Shown: piece by piece, positions 54,507 to 64,000 of the stretch
How positions within the stretch are numbered: position 1 is the first letter of the stretch
Layout of the letters: every line of letters begins with the position of its first letter
NCBI RefSeq assembly: GCF_000244915.1
Contig: NZ_CM001442.1
Location: 7,623,012-7,687,011 of the forward strand
Direction of reading: 5' to 3'
Length of the DNA stretch: 64,000 nt
Origin: Bradyrhizobium sp. WSM471
GTDB taxonomy: Bacteria > Pseudomonadota > Alphaproteobacteria > Rhizobiales > Xanthobacteraceae
Notes under the pieces: generated by a model
The model's database searches: none
Told to the model about the DNA's origin: nothing
The model's input: the letters and a program-made list of their open reading frames with translations, nothing else
Program-made: the position numbers and the translations under genes

Positions 54507-57372
54507 ATGACGTCGATCCGCGACAACGAGCTTGATGCACGCCGCGAGCAAGGCCCGAAGGCCCTGGTCGGGCTGAGCCAGCTTGCGCTCGACCACATGG
54601 AGCAAGGCGTCTGCGTCTACGATGCCGCCAACCGGATCGTGCTGGTCAATCAGCGCTATCTCAGCCTGTTCAACATGTCGGCCGAGAAGGTGCGGGTCGG
54701 CACGAGCTACCGTGACGTGCTCGCCCACAGCGTGGCCCTCGGCAACATCCCCGCGGGGGAAGTCGACGCACTCTATGCCGCGCGCATGGCGCGGATCGCA
54801 GCCGGCCAGCCGTTCCGGACTCAACAGACGCTCGCGAGCGGCCTCGTCATGGCGCTCGAGCTGAAGCCCCTCCCCGGCGGCGGCTGGATGACGATCTGCG
54901 ACGACATCAGCCGCCTCGCCCGGGTCGAGGCGGAGCTGCGCGTGCAGACCGAGCGCAGCCAGCACGCGCTCGCCAACATGTCGCACGGGTTGATCATGTA
55001 CGACGCCGACAGCCGCGTCGTCGTCTGCAACGATCGCTTCCTGAAGCTCTACAATCTCGACCCGGACATCGTGAAGCCGGGCGTCTCGCATGGTACGGTC
55101 ATCGAGCATTGGATGTCGCGCGGCAACCTGCCGGGCATGCCGGGTGAGGAATTCCACGACACCAGGCTGGAGGACGTGCGCACCAGGAAGACGAAAACCT
55201 TGCTGGTGATGCGCTATGACGGACGGATGGTGCAGGTGGTTTCCCGTTTTCTGCCCGACGGCGGCTGGGTGACGGTGCACGAAGACGTCACCGAGCGGCT
55301 GCAATACGAGGAGATGCTGAGGCAGCAGAATTTCATGCTCGATGCGGCGCTGGAAAACATGGCGCACGGGCTCGCCTTCTACGACAGCGACATGCGCCTG
55401 CGCGTCTGCAACACCACCTACCGGAAGATCTATCGGCTCTCGCCGGAGGAAGCCAAGCCAGGCACGCATCTCGGCGAACTGATCGAACGCTCGATGGCAA
55501 ACGGCGCGTTCTCGTCCGAGTATAGTCCGCAACAACTCCTGGAAGCCGCCAGCGCAAGAATTGCGGACCGCAACTCCTCGCCGATGCGCCGGCGGATGTC
55601 GAACGACACTACGATCTCGGTGCGCTATTGCGCCCTGGCCGAGGGTGGTTTTGTGGCCACCTACGAGGACATCACCGAACGCGAGCACGCAGTCGAAGAG
55701 CTGAGCGAGCAGTATCGGCGCTTCGACGCGGCCCTGAACAACATGAGCCAGGGCCTGTGCATGCTCGATTCGGACTTGCGTGTCATCGTCTGCAATCGGC
55801 GCTATATCGAGATGTACGGACTGTCACCCGAATTGGTGAAGCCGGGTGTGTCGATGCGTGAGATCATGGAGCACAGCTGCGAGCTCGGCATCCATCCAAA
55901 CACCACCGCCGCGCGGCTCTATGCCGACTATGTCGAGAGGCTGCGCGTGGGCGAGCACACGCTGCACCGCTATTTGAGCGACGGCCGCATCATAAAGCTC
56001 AATCACAAGCGGATGGAGCACGGCGGCTGGGTCGTCACCTATGAGGACGTCACCGAACGCCAAGGCCCAGGCCCGCGTGGCGCACATGGCGCGGCACGAT
56101 TCGCTCACCGACCTGCCCAATCGCACGCTATTCCGCGAAAAAATGGGCGAGGGGCTGAACCAGGTCGCGGTCGCCGGCGGCGCGATGGCCGTGCTGTGCT
56201 TCGACCTCGACAATTTCAAGACCGTCAACGACCGCCTCGGCCACGCGGCCGGCGACCGGCTGTTGCGCTGGGTCGCGGCGCGGCTGCAGGAGAATATCGG
56301 CGAGCACGACACCGTCGCGCGGCTCGGTGGCGACGAATTCGCGGTTCTCCAGCGCGGACCGCAGCCGCAATCGGCAGAAAGGCTCGCACGCCGCCTGGTC
56401 GGGATCATCGGTCACCCACCGCCGCTGGAGAACCAGTCGATCCATGTCGGCGTCTCCGTCGGCATCGCAATCGCGCCCGATCACGGGCTCGATGCCGACG
56501 AGTTGATGAAATGCGCCGACCTCGCGCTTTACCAGGCCAAGGCCAAAGGGCGCGGCGCCTATCGGATGTTCGAGCCCGAAATGGAGGAAGAGGCTCGCAG
56601 CCGGCACGCGCTGGAGCGCGATCTGCGCGGCGCGCTGGAGGCCCGTGAATTCCACCTGGCGTTCCAGCCGCAGGTGCGGCTCGATACCACCGAACTTACC
56701 GGCTTCGAGGCGCTGCTGCGCTGGAAACATCCCTCGCGTGGACTCGTCTCGCCGGCCGAATTCATTCCGATTGCGGAAGAGAACGGGCTGATCGTTCCGA
56801 TCGGAGAATGGGTGCTGCGCACGGCCTGCGCGACCGCCGCGACCTGGCCCGATCTCACCGTCGCCGTGAACCTGTCGCCGGTGCAATTCCGCTCGCGCGG
56901 GCTGGTGACGATGGTGACGAGCGCGCTTGCGGAGGCCGGATTGCCGCCGCATCGGCTCGAACTCGAGCTCACCGAGACGGCACTGCTCGACGACAGCGAA
57001 GCGACGATCGAGATCCTGCACCAGCTCCGCGCGTTGGGGGTGCGCGTCAGCCTCGACGATTTCGGCGTCGGCTATTCTTCGCTGAGCTATTTGCGCAAGT
57101 TTCCGTTCGACCGCATCAAGATCGACCGCTCCTTCGTCGGCACGCTCGGCGAAAGCCCTGAGAGTATGGCGATCGTCCGCACCATCGCCAGCCTCGGCTC
57201 GGTGCTCAACGTCGAGACCACGGCAGAAGGCGTGGAGACGATTGAACAACTCGACTTCGTCCGCGAATGCGGCTGCACCGCCGTACAGGGATATTATTTC
57301 GGCAAGCCCTCCCCGGCCGCGGAGGTCGTGCGAGTTATCGAGGGCCTTAACGCAGTACTGCGGGTGGCGTAG
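54507..57372 (+). pseudogene. PAS-GGDEF-EAL c-di-GMP signalling protein, split by a frameshift
   Basis: The first frame (54507 to about 56060) encodes four successive PAS domains, each starting like AL-x-N-M-x-x-G. It then loses homology and stops at 56648. The continuing frame (open from ATG 56041 to 57372) carries an intact GGDEF (RLGGDEFAVL) and intact EAL domain (EALLRWKHP, NLSPVQF, ELTET, DDFGVGYSS, KIDRSF, AEGVE). Skipping one C at 56059-56061 joins VTER to KAQARVAHMARHDSLTDLPNR, exactly the usual linker. So it is a one-base insertion, either a real mutation or a sequence error. A separate GGDEF-EAL product from 56041 remains possible. Confidence 0.8.
56058..56062 (+). other. Frameshift point in the PAS-GGDEF-EAL gene
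   Basis: Read as CGCCA; removing one C restores the frame between the fourth PAS domain and the GGDEF linker. There is no homopolymer longer than two bases and no clear slippery heptamer, so programmed frameshifting is not suggested. Confidence 0.7.
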
Positions 57373-57393
57373 GGATCCGGCTCAGATTGACCC

Positions 57394-59133
57394 CTAACCT
57401 GCTGCGGGCAACGCGCTGTCCGGCGGCGGCGCGCCCCAGGGGCGGTCGGCTGAGGCGAGCCCGATCAGGCGGCCCTGAATGTAGTCGCAGCCCCAGTCGC
57501 GCAGCATGTTCGCAGCTTCTTCGTCCTGCACCCATTCGGCCACCGTCTTGATGTCGAGGCGGCGGGCGAGGTCGATCAGGGTCTGCACGAAGGCCCGGTC
57601 GTCGGCGGAACGAGTGATGTTCTGCACGAACGCGCCGTCGATCTTGACGATGTCGACGCCGAGCTTGCGCAGATTGCGGAACGAGGTGTAGCCGGCACCG
57701 AAATCGTCGATGGCGATGCGGCTGCCGAAATTCTTCAGCCGCGTGACGAAGCCGCGCACGTCGTCGATGTCCTGGATCGCGACGGTTTCGGTGATCTCGA
57801 CGATCAGCCGCTCGGCGACGCCGGGATGGGCCCGCATCAGCGATTCGATTCCGGCCCACCAATCCGGATCCATGGTGGTGTCCGGCGAGATGTTGAGGCT
57901 GAGGCAGATGTCGGGCGCGGCCGCGAGCTCGGCGACCACGAGCTCGAGCACGCGGTGATCGACCAGGCGGATCAGGCCGAGCCTTTCCGCGACCGGCACG
58001 ATGTCGGGCGCGAGCAGCACCTGGCCGTCGCCCTGGTCCATCCGCACCAGGCATTCGTGAAAAGCGCACTCGCGCGAGAGAGCAGCAACCACCGGCTCAT
58101 AGGCCAGCTTGATGCGGCGCTCGTTCAGCGCGGTGACGATCTCGTCGGTGACGCGGATGTTGACGCGGCGCTGGGCGTCGCGCGCGGCATCCGGGCGCCA
58201 GGCGGCGAACGAGCCGACGCGACGTTGTTTCGCGGTGTCCAGGGTCTCATGGGCGCGATTGACGGCTTCATCGGTGTTGCGGGCATAGCGCGGCACGCTG
58301 ACCGCGCCGATCGAGGCGGTGACCGACACCGGGCCGGATTTGGTCGGCACCACCTCATCGCGGATGCCGACGAGGAAGCGCTCGGCGGCGACGTTCATGT
58401 CGTCGACGGTGCAGTTCTTCAGGATCAGCCCGAACTTGTTGCCGGAGAAGCGGCCGAGCACGTCGCCACCGCGCAAGCGCGCGCGAATGCGCGTGGCGAC
58501 GTCGAGGATCACGGCGTCGGCAACGTCGAAGCCGAAGGCCTCGTTGACACGCGCGAGATGATCGATGCCGACCAGCATGAAGGCCGCGGTCGAGCGGAAA
58601 CGGGTCGTCTCCTCGATGGCCTCGGCCAGCGCGGCTATCAGATGCGAGCGATTGAGCTCGCCGGTCAGCGGATCGAGCCGGGCCAGCTTCGTCAGTTCCT
58701 CGTCGCGGGCGTGGCGTTCATTGTTGATGCGGACGGAGCCGACCGCACGCACCGGGCGGCCGTCGGGGCCGGCGAACCAGCGGCCGTTCTCCTCGATCCA
58801 GACCATGGGATCGGCGGCGCTCGTGCGCACGCCGTACTCGACCCGGTAGGGCGTGCCGTCGGCGCCATGCACGGCTGAGGTCTGCGCCAGCGCGGCGGTT
58901 CGCTGTGATTGCGCGGGCTCGATCAGCCTGGCGAATTCGGCGCCGGTGGCCAGCCGTTCGGCGGGAATCCCGGGAAAGATGGCGCTGACCTGCTCACCCC
59001 AGACGATGACATCGCTGGCGATGTCCCAGGCGAACACGGCCTGGCCGAGGGCGGCCAGGATTTCGGAGGCTTGCGGCAATGCGGGGGTCAAAATCGCCTC
59101 GTTTCGGGACAGCGGGGAGTCCTGAGCCGGCAC
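57394..59133 (-). CDS. GGDEF-EAL protein with degenerate GGDEF site
   Basis: 579 residues: an N-terminal PAS-like region (about 25-130), GGDEF domain, EAL domain. The GGDEF active site reads FSGNKF, so cyclase activity is unlikely. In the EAL domain the first motif is ECL; Glu, NIS, ETE, DDFG and KID are kept, but the last AEGVE motif is AEWVQ, so phosphodiesterase activity is doubtful. It may act as a GTP- or c-di-GMP-binding effector. The GTG start at 59133 lacks a clear ribosome site; a TTG 14 codons downstream (59091) with GAGGCG is an alternative. Convergent with the frameshifted homologue 21 bp away. Confidence 0.87.
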   Translation of the reverse strand: MPAQDSPLSRNEAILTPALPQASEILAALGQAVFAWDIASDVIVWGEQVSAIFPGIPAERLATGAEFARLIEPAQSQRTAALAQTSAVHGADGTPYRVEYGVRTSAADPMVWIEENGRWFAGPDGRPVRAVGSVRINNERHARDEELTKLARLDPLTGELNRSHLIAALAEAIEETTRFRSTAAFMLVGIDHLARVNEAFGFDVADAVILDVATRIRARLRGGDVLGRFSGNKFGLILKNCTVDDMNVAAERFLVGIRDEVVPTKSGPVSVTASIGAVSVPRYARNTDEAVNRAHETLDTAKQRRVGSFAAWRPDAARDAQRRVNIRVTDEIVTALNERRIKLAYEPVVAALSRECAFHECLVRMDQGDGQVLLAPDIVPVAERLGLIRLVDHRVLELVVAELAAAPDICLSLNISPDTTMDPDWWAGIESLMRAHPGVAERLIVEITETVAIQDIDDVRGFVTRLKNFGSRIAIDDFGAGYTSFRNLRKLGVDIVKIDGAFVQNITRSADDRAFVQTLIDLARRLDIKTVAEWVQDEEAANMLRDWGCDYIQGRLIGLASADRPWGAPPPDSALPAAG

Positions 59134-59312
59134 AGGATAAAGCCAGATTCGCCATTGACCCTAGGCAAAGTTGATAAACAATTTGGAAACCACGTTTCCT
59201 CGCGTGCAGGAACCAAACCGGCCCGCCCGGCATAGGCCTTGCGAGTACATGACACGCACCGGCGCCAGCGTCTCGAAACGCGACAATCCAAGCCGGGTCA
59301 ACGGTGATTGCG

Positions 59313-59573
59313 ATGTTGAGTACCGATCGATCGAACGCCTCGGACAACGGCACGGGCTCGGCCCTGGTGCCGCTGATGCCGATTCTGCAGTGGGTCCACA
59401 AGGCACCGCTGCCGCGCCCGGACCCCAGCTTCGTCGCCCAGCTCATTGCCAATGCCGAGCACCTTCCCCAGGCGAGCCGGCTGCGCCGCGCGTCTTCCGA
59501 GGATGCGCAGGTCGCCTATGGCAGCAAGCGCCCGCTTCCGAGCGTCACCGCACGCACGCGGCAGATGGCTTGA
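59313..59573 (+). CDS. Small hypothetical protein
   Basis: 86 residues, no signal or membrane segment. It has a Pro/Arg-rich segment in the middle (WVHKAPLPRPDPSFVAQLIANAEHLPQASRLRR). I do not recognise a family, although such short proteins occur in Bradyrhizobium. ATG 59313 or the GTG three codons upstream could start it. Its stop directly abuts the stop of the convergent gene. Confidence 0.55.
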   Translation: MLSTDRSNASDNGTGSALVPLMPILQWVHKAPLPRPDPSFVAQLIANAEHLPQASRLRRASSEDAQVAYGSKRPLPSVTARTRQMA

Positions 59574-60218
59574 TCAGCGCGGTGCGTCGGGAGACGGCTG
59601 GCCGTTGCCCGGCTGCAAATGCGGCGAGGGAATTTCCGGCGAGGGCGTACTCACAGGCTTCGGCGCCGGGTGATCCATCAGCACGGATTCGGCGACCGAT
59701 TGTGCCGTAGGCGCCGGCGGCTCCGCCGGAGCTGGTTGCGGAGCGGACACTGGCTCGAACTTGGGCTCGAACGTCCCTTCATCCGCCGGCGTCTCGGCCT
59801 GGCGCTTGGCCTTGCGGCGCGCGGGCACCGTCGTTTCGGTGACATAAGCGACGCGGCGGCGGGTGCGCTGGGCAATGCCGCCGAGGAAATCGGCCATCGC
59901 GAGCAGCACCAGAAGGAAATAGGTGGAGTTGCCGAATTTCGGCCACATCACGAATTCGGCCGCTGCCGCGCCGAACACGATCAGAGACAGCAGATGATCC
60001 ATCAGGAATTTCGCGCCGGGCCGCGCGCCTTTGACCACTTCGAGCAGCAGCAGCACGATACCTAGCGCGAGCATCACGTCGGCGAGCGTGACCGGCCAGG
60101 CCTCGCCTGTGATCATCGGTACCCTGAACAGCACGTCCGTAAAGGACACGCTCGGCATCAGGAAGGCGATGATGTTGTAGACCGCGAGCGGGATCAGGAG
60201 CAGCGGGAAACCGACCAT
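59574..60218 (-). CDS. Conserved-type membrane protein with Pro-rich tail
   Basis: 214 residues: about four hydrophobic helices in the first 120 residues (MVGFPLLLIPLAVYNIIAF; VMLALGIVLLLLEV; LLSLIVFGAAAAEF; TYFLLVLLAMADFL), then a basic stretch and a long Pro/Ala/Glu-rich cytoplasmic or periplasmic tail. The function is not recognised. A start at 60299 would add 27 residues without membrane character. It precedes no clear partner; rpmF lies upstream on the same strand. Confidence 0.65.
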   Translation of the reverse strand: MVGFPLLLIPLAVYNIIAFLMPSVSFTDVLFRVPMITGEAWPVTLADVMLALGIVLLLLEVVKGARPGAKFLMDHLLSLIVFGAAAAEFVMWPKFGNSTYFLLVLLAMADFLGGIAQRTRRRVAYVTETTVPARRKAKRQAETPADEGTFEPKFEPVSAPQPAPAEPPAPTAQSVAESVLMDHPAPKPVSTPSPEIPSPHLQPGNGQPSPDAPR

Positions 60219-60361
60219 CGGCGAAATGCCTTCTCGATCAAGATATCCAGACAGGACAATGCGGCGGCGAAGCATTGGCTCCGCCGCCGTCACTGTCATA
60301 TCTCATGGGTTGGCCGAAATCAGGCAGGCCCGATCGTCCTGCCCACAGAAAGGTCCCGAAC

Positions 60362-60544
60362 TCAGGACTCTTTCTTCTTCAGGACCTGACGGCCCTTGTA
60401 CATGCCGGTCTTGAGGTCGAGATGGTGCGGACGACGGAGTTCGCCGGAATCCTTGTCTTCCACATAGGTCGGCTTCTTGATGGCGTCAGCCGAGCGGCGC
60501 ATGCCGCGGCGCGACGGCGAGGTTTTTCTTCTCGGAACGGCCAT
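60362..60544 (-). CDS. rpmF: 50S ribosomal protein L32
   Basis: 60-residue basic protein, [20 protein letters not shown], the standard alphaproteobacterial L32. It lacks the four zinc-binding cysteines, as is usual in this group. It is transcribed toward the membrane protein gene; mtgA lies upstream on the same strand. Confidence 0.96.
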   Translation of the reverse strand: MAVPRRKTSPSRRGMRRSADAIKKPTYVEDKDSGELRRPHHLDLKTGMYKGRQVLKKKES

Positions 60545-60713
60545 TTCAGTATCCTCTAGGGATTGGTGTCATCAGGGCATCGTCCGCGGAGGGACGGCTC
60601 AGCACCCGCAAACCGAGGCGAGCTGAATGCCGGTCAAGGCCGGGCTTATAGAGGAAGGCCTGCCTTAAATCTAGGGCTCTGGGGCCGGAAAATGCGCCCG
60701 AAAAGGACCGAAA

Positions 60714-61388
60714 TCAGCGATTCTCCCGCCAGCAGGTCGAAAGTGAACTCGCCTGTGCTCGCGCCACATAGGTCCCCGCCAGCCGCCGGACACCCGGTCC
60801 CGGCGTCCTGGCGCTGCGTTTGACCGGATTCGGCAGAATCGAGGCCAGAAGCGCCGCCTCGCGGGGGGAGAGGTTCGCCGCCGATTTGCCGAAAGCATAG
60901 GCGCTGGCGGCCTCGGCCCCAAACTGGCCCTGTGGTCCCAGTTCGGCGATGTTGAGGTAAATCTCCAGGATCCGTGCCTTGGGCAGGACGAGATCGATCC
61001 ACAGCGCCAACGGGAATTCCAGCGCCTTGCGGACGAAGTCCCGCCCCTGCCAGAGGAACAGGTTTTTCGCCACCTGCTGGGTGATGGTGGAAGCGCCCCG
61101 GAACGGGGTGCCGTCCTCCTTCGCATCGTCGATCGCCTCACGCAGCGCACCCCAGTCGATGCCGTGATGCTTGCAGAAATGGGCGTCCTCGGCCGCCACA
61201 ACCGAGCGTGGCAGCGAGGGCGAGATCGCCGCCAGATCGATCCATTCCCGCTGCATCGGCGCACCCCGAAGCGAGCGCCAGATCATCAGCGTCGAAACGG
61301 GATGGCCGGCACGGTAGAACGGCGCGACCACATAGGGCGCGAGAGCCGCGACCGCGAGCGCCAGGAGAAGGGTTTTGACGACGCGCAA
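60714..61388 (-). CDS. mtgA: Monofunctional peptidoglycan glycosyltransferase
   Basis: Polymerises lipid II into glycan strands at the inner membrane. 224 residues: an N-terminal membrane anchor (residues 3-25) and a GT51 domain with catalytic Glu67 ([15 protein letters not shown]) and the [16 protein letters not shown] motif. No transpeptidase domain follows, which defines MtgA. A TTG start at 61388 is supported by AAAGG upstream. It is divergent from the prenyl synthase gene, which supplies isoprenoid precursors; this may be coincidence. Confidence 0.94.
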   Translation of the reverse strand: MRVVKTLLLALAVAALAPYVVAPFYRAGHPVSTLMIWRSLRGAPMQREWIDLAAISPSLPRSVVAAEDAHFCKHHGIDWGALREAIDDAKEDGTPFRGASTITQQVAKNLFLWQGRDFVRKALEFPLALWIDLVLPKARILEIYLNIAELGPQGQFGAEAASAYAFGKSAANLSPREAALLASILPNPVKRSARTPGPGVRRLAGTYVARAQASSLSTCWRENR

Positions 61389-61548
61389 ATCAACCTTTCC
61401 GGCGCAGAACGAAACGCGGCCACGGGCCCGGCATTAAGTCTGTGATAATTCGGGCCTTTTCCAGCACTTTTTAGGCCTTCCAAACGATTGACTGAGGCGG
61501 GCGCATAAAGGATTGTCCCGCCGAATTTTAGTTCTGGAGCCCTTCTTG

Positions 61549-62472
61549 ATGACCGGCACGTCCCCGTCCGATTTCGCCAAACGTCTGGACAAGACCGCTG
61601 ATGACACCGAGGCCCTGCTCGGGCGCCTGCTGTCGGACGACATCCTGCCTGATGAGATCGCCCGGCCCAAGCGACTGATGGACGCAATGCGCTATTCGAG
61701 CCTCAACGGCGGCAAGCGCCTGCGGCCCTTCCTGGTGGTCGAGAGCGCGGCCGTGTTCGGCGTGCCGCGCGAAGCCGCGCTGCTCGCGGGTGCGGCGCTC
61801 GAATGCATCCACTGCTATTCGCTGATCCATGACGATCTGCCGGCGATGGACAATTCGGACCTGCGCCGCGGCCGCCCGACCCTGCACAAGAAGACCGACG
61901 ACGCGACCGCGATCCTCGCCGGCGACGGCCTCCTGACACTCGCCTTCGACATCATCACCCGCGACGAGATCCATCGCGACGCCAATGTGAGGCTTTTGCT
62001 GACCCGCGCACTGGCGCGCTGCGCCGGCATTGGCGGCATGGTCGGCGGCCAGATTCTCGACCTCGCCGGCGAAGGCCGCTTTGGCGGCAACGAGCCGATC
62101 GACGTCGCCCGCATTCAGCAGATGAAGACCGGCGCGCTGCTGCGCTACGGCTGCATCGCCGGCGCTATCCTCGGCCAGGCCTCGCAAAAGGAATATCAGG
62201 CGCTGGACGATTACGGCCGCGCGCTCGGCGAAGCCTTCCAGATCGCCGACGACCTGCTCGACGTCGAAGGCGATGCCGCCGCGCTCGGCAAGCCTGCCGG
62301 CGCCGATGCAGCGCTCGGCAAGACCACCTTCGTCACCCAGCTCGGCATCGAAGGCGCCAAGCAGCGCGTGCGCGACCTGCTCGCGCGCGCCGACAGCGCG
62401 GTCTCGATTTTCGGCGATCGCGCCGCCGTGCTGCAAGCGGCTGCGCGGTTCGTGGCCGAACGGAAGAGCTGA
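61549..62472 (+). CDS. ispA: Farnesyl/geranyl-type polyprenyl diphosphate synthase
   Basis: Condenses isopentenyl diphosphate with allylic diphosphates. 307 residues. The first aspartate-rich motif is DDLPAMD (Asp95, 96 and 101), preceded by CIHCYSLIH as in bacterial farnesyl synthases; the second is DDLLD. GGKRLRP near residue 54 binds isopentenyl diphosphate. The ATG at 61549 has GGAG upstream; an upstream start at 61513 is less likely. The gene symbol assumes the C15 product; a longer product such as geranylgeranyl diphosphate cannot be excluded. Confidence 0.88.
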   Translation: MTGTSPSDFAKRLDKTADDTEALLGRLLSDDILPDEIARPKRLMDAMRYSSLNGGKRLRPFLVVESAAVFGVPREAALLAGAALECIHCYSLIHDDLPAMDNSDLRRGRPTLHKKTDDATAILAGDGLLTLAFDIITRDEIHRDANVRLLLTRALARCAGIGGMVGGQILDLAGEGRFGGNEPIDVARIQQMKTGALLRYGCIAGAILGQASQKEYQALDDYGRALGEAFQIADDLLDVEGDAAALGKPAGADAALGKTTFVTQLGIEGAKQRVRDLLARADSAVSIFGDRAAVLQAAARFVAERKS

Positions 62473-62479
62473 TAGCTCG

Positions 62480-63172
62480 ATGGCGGGCGGCAGCAAGGAA
62501 GACCCCGCCCTCGCCCGCTTTCGCAAGATGTCGCGGCCGATGCGGCTGATTTATGCGCGTCCGCGGACGTTCATATCGCTTGCCGTTGGTATTCTCGTCT
62601 GTCTGCTCATCCCGGGTTCGCACCGGCTGGTCACGCGGTTTCTGTTCGGCTGGGATGCGTTGATCGCCGTTTATCTGGTGCTGGTCTTCACGATGATGCT
62701 GTGCAACGATCACCAGCACATCCGCCGCGCCGCAGCGATGCAGGACGACGGCCGCTTCGTGATCCTACTGGTGACGGCGATCGGCGCCTTCGCCAGCATC
62801 GCCGCGATCGTCTCCGAGCTTGGAACGCCGCATCGCGGCGTCCTGGAGCTGAGCATCGCAATCACCACCATCGTATTGTCATGGGCCGCCGTTCACACGA
62901 TCTTCGCGCTGCATTACGCGCATGATTATTACCGGCACGCCACGCCGGGCGGCCTTCAGTTTCCCAGCGGCGACAAGGAAGACCACGCGGATTATTGGGA
63001 CTTCGTCTATTTCTCGTTCGTGATCGGCATGACCGCGCAGGTCTCCGACGTCGGCATCTCAGACAAGACGATCCGCCGCACGGCCACGGCGCACGGGATC
63101 GTGTCGTTCATCTACAACACGGCCTTGCTGGCCCTGACGGTGAACATCGCGGCGAGCGCGATTTCAACGTGA
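62480..63172 (+). CDS. DUF1345 membrane protein
   Basis: 230 residues with five to six predicted membrane helices (SLAVGILVCLLIPGS; ALIAVYLVLVFTMML; the segment beginning VILLVTAIGA; SIAITTIVLSWAAVHTIFAL). It contains the family pattern AVHTIFALHYAHDYY and SFVIGMTAQVSDVGI. The ATG 62480 starts seven bases after the prenyl synthase stop; long out-of-frame reading upstream is not part of it. Function unknown in the family. Confidence 0.88.
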   Translation: MAGGSKEDPALARFRKMSRPMRLIYARPRTFISLAVGILVCLLIPGSHRLVTRFLFGWDALIAVYLVLVFTMMLCNDHQHIRRAAAMQDDGRFVILLVTAIGAFASIAAIVSELGTPHRGVLELSIAITTIVLSWAAVHTIFALHYAHDYYRHATPGGLQFPSGDKEDHADYWDFVYFSFVIGMTAQVSDVGISDKTIRRTATAHGIVSFIYNTALLALTVNIAASAIST

Positions 63173-63225
63173 TTCCCGACATTGTGGCGGCTCCGCCATG
63201 ACGATGTCGGAAACCAGTGCCCTTG

Positions 63226-64000
63226 TCAGTTGCAGACCTCGGCATTGGCATCGACGTGAGGGCCGCCGCCGCCGCGATACACAAGGTGACAGCCGCGCCT
63301 GACCGGCCGGCAGAGGAGATCATTGCAAAAGATCTGACCGCTGCCGCCCGCGGCACCGTAGCCGCCCGCCCCGCCAGCAGCAGCGCCACTGGCCTGACGA
63401 CGCTGCCGTGCTGGGCGCTCATCGCTGTCGTCGCGCTTGGCGGTCGCAGGTTTGGCCGGCTTGGCCGCACGCTGCTTTTCGCACTCATTGTCAGTGTTGA
63501 CCGCATATCCTTCGCGGCAGACGATCTTGCTGCACTTGTCTCCGTCGGCTTTGAAACCATGCTCGCAAACCAGCGGGCAGACGCGTGAAGGCTTCGCCTT
63601 GACGGTATCGAGCGCGTCAGTGCTCGCCACCTTCACGTCGAGCTTGGTGCCGGCATAGCGGTTGAACTGCGACAGCGAGCGCTGCGAGGACGTATTCCAG
63701 TTGCCATCGGCGGCGCCGGAGAAGCAGCCGACCCGGCCGAGTTCGGTCTGCACCGAGCGGCTGAGATCGGCCGGCGCCGTGGCCGGCGTCAGCGACGCGA
63801 CGTTGGTGCCGGCTGGGGTTGCCGTGCTGGCTGGCGCTGCACCCGGCGCCGCGGCGGCGAGATTGACGCGCTGCTGCTCGGCGGCGGCCGCCTGCTGCTG
63901 CGCCTGCTCCTTGGCCTTTTGCGCGGCAAGCTGTACCTGCTCGGCAGCCTTCGCATCGGCAGCTGCCTTGGCCTGCGTATCCTTCTGCGCGCCAAGTGCA
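63226..64000 (-). CDS. C-terminal part of a large Ala-rich, Cys-containing protein (possibly caspase-like)
   Basis: Runs off the right edge. The visible 257 codons begin inside an Ala/Gln/Lys-rich coiled coil (AQKAKEQAQQQAAAAEQQ), then a globular segment (SVQTELGRVGCFSGAADGNWN with SQRSLSQFNRYAG, resembling peptidoglycan-binding-like repeats) and a Cys-rich part (CPLVCEHGFKADGDKC; CREGYAVNTDNEC). It ends in a Gly/Arg-rich stretch with further cysteines. From memory, similar tails end caspase-family proteins of Bradyrhizobium, but the peptidase domain is not in the window, so this is unverified. Confidence 0.7.
   Translation of the reverse strand, partial: ALGAQKDTQAKAAADAKAAEQVQLAAQKAKEQAQQQAAAAEQQRVNLAAAAPGAAPASTATPAGTNVASLTPATAPADLSRSVQTELGRVGCFSGAADGNWNTSSQRSLSQFNRYAGTKLDVKVASTDALDTVKAKPSRVCPLVCEHGFKADGDKCSKIVCREGYAVNTDNECEKQRAAKPAKPATAKRDDSDERPARQRRQASGAAAGGAGGYGAAGGSGQIFCNDLLCRPVRRGCHLVYRGGGGPHVDANAEVCN

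Noticed and set aside
56041..56075. Programmed ribosomal frameshift in the c-di-GMP gene
   Set aside because: No slippery heptamer or obvious downstream structure; a simple extra C explains it.

Overview
The window reads as chromosomal DNA of a GC-rich alphaproteobacterium, most likely Bradyrhizobium or a close relative. This rests on recognised protein families, the many small palindromic intergenic repeats, and an amino acid:[carrier protein] ligase cluster of the type described from Bradyrhizobium. It is inference from reading, not a database match. Coding density is high. No rRNA, tRNA, CRISPR array, transposase or integrase was seen.

Layout. 1-2762 (minus): RND efflux pump pair, the permease cut by the left edge. 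3163-11662 (plus): iron-ADH-like dehydrogenase, acyl-CoA ligase and a complete peptide-type ABC transporter (binding protein, two permeases, two ATPases). 11712-20556 (mostly minus): acyl-CoA catabolic block with a biotin-dependent carboxylase pair, a BKACE enzyme, an AraC regulator, a GST and two acyl-CoA dehydrogenases, with a second acyl-CoA ligase divergent at 20821. This resembles breakdown of branched or terpenoid acids. 22446-29128: two glycosyltransferases flanking an XRE regulator, a VIT/vWA surface protein with a C-terminal LPKTA sorting signal, and its dedicated sortase. 29284-32481: ADP-forming acyl-CoA synthetase and a lone MlaD-type protein.

32549-44866 is an amide/urea nitrogen island. 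On the minus strand are urtA-urtB-urtC-urtD-urtE, formamidase, FmdB and aliphatic amidase. Divergently there is a 1,123-residue protein joining an NCS1 permease-like domain, a Cys-rich module, a histidine kinase and a receiver, followed by an overlapping LuxR-type response regulator. Between urtC and urtD a 54-bp tandem duplication creates two 16-codon mini-ORFs.

45092-50359: Baeyer-Villiger-type monooxygenase, secreted trypsin-like protease, HAD hydrolase, and methylthioadenosine salvage genes mtnA and mtnP. 50544-54349: aminoacyl carrier protein cluster (carrier protein, acyl-CoA-dehydrogenase-like protein, seryl-tRNA-synthetase-like ligase, GNAT-like protein). 54507-59133: two convergent c-di-GMP signalling genes, one split by a single-base frameshift, the other with a degenerate GGDEF site. 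59313-64000: small hypothetical, membrane protein, rpmF, mtgA, a prenyl diphosphate synthase, a DUF1345 protein, and the C-terminal part of a Cys-rich secreted-type protein cut by the right edge.

Palindromic repeats of several families occupy at least twelve intergenic gaps, often between convergent genes or inside operons.
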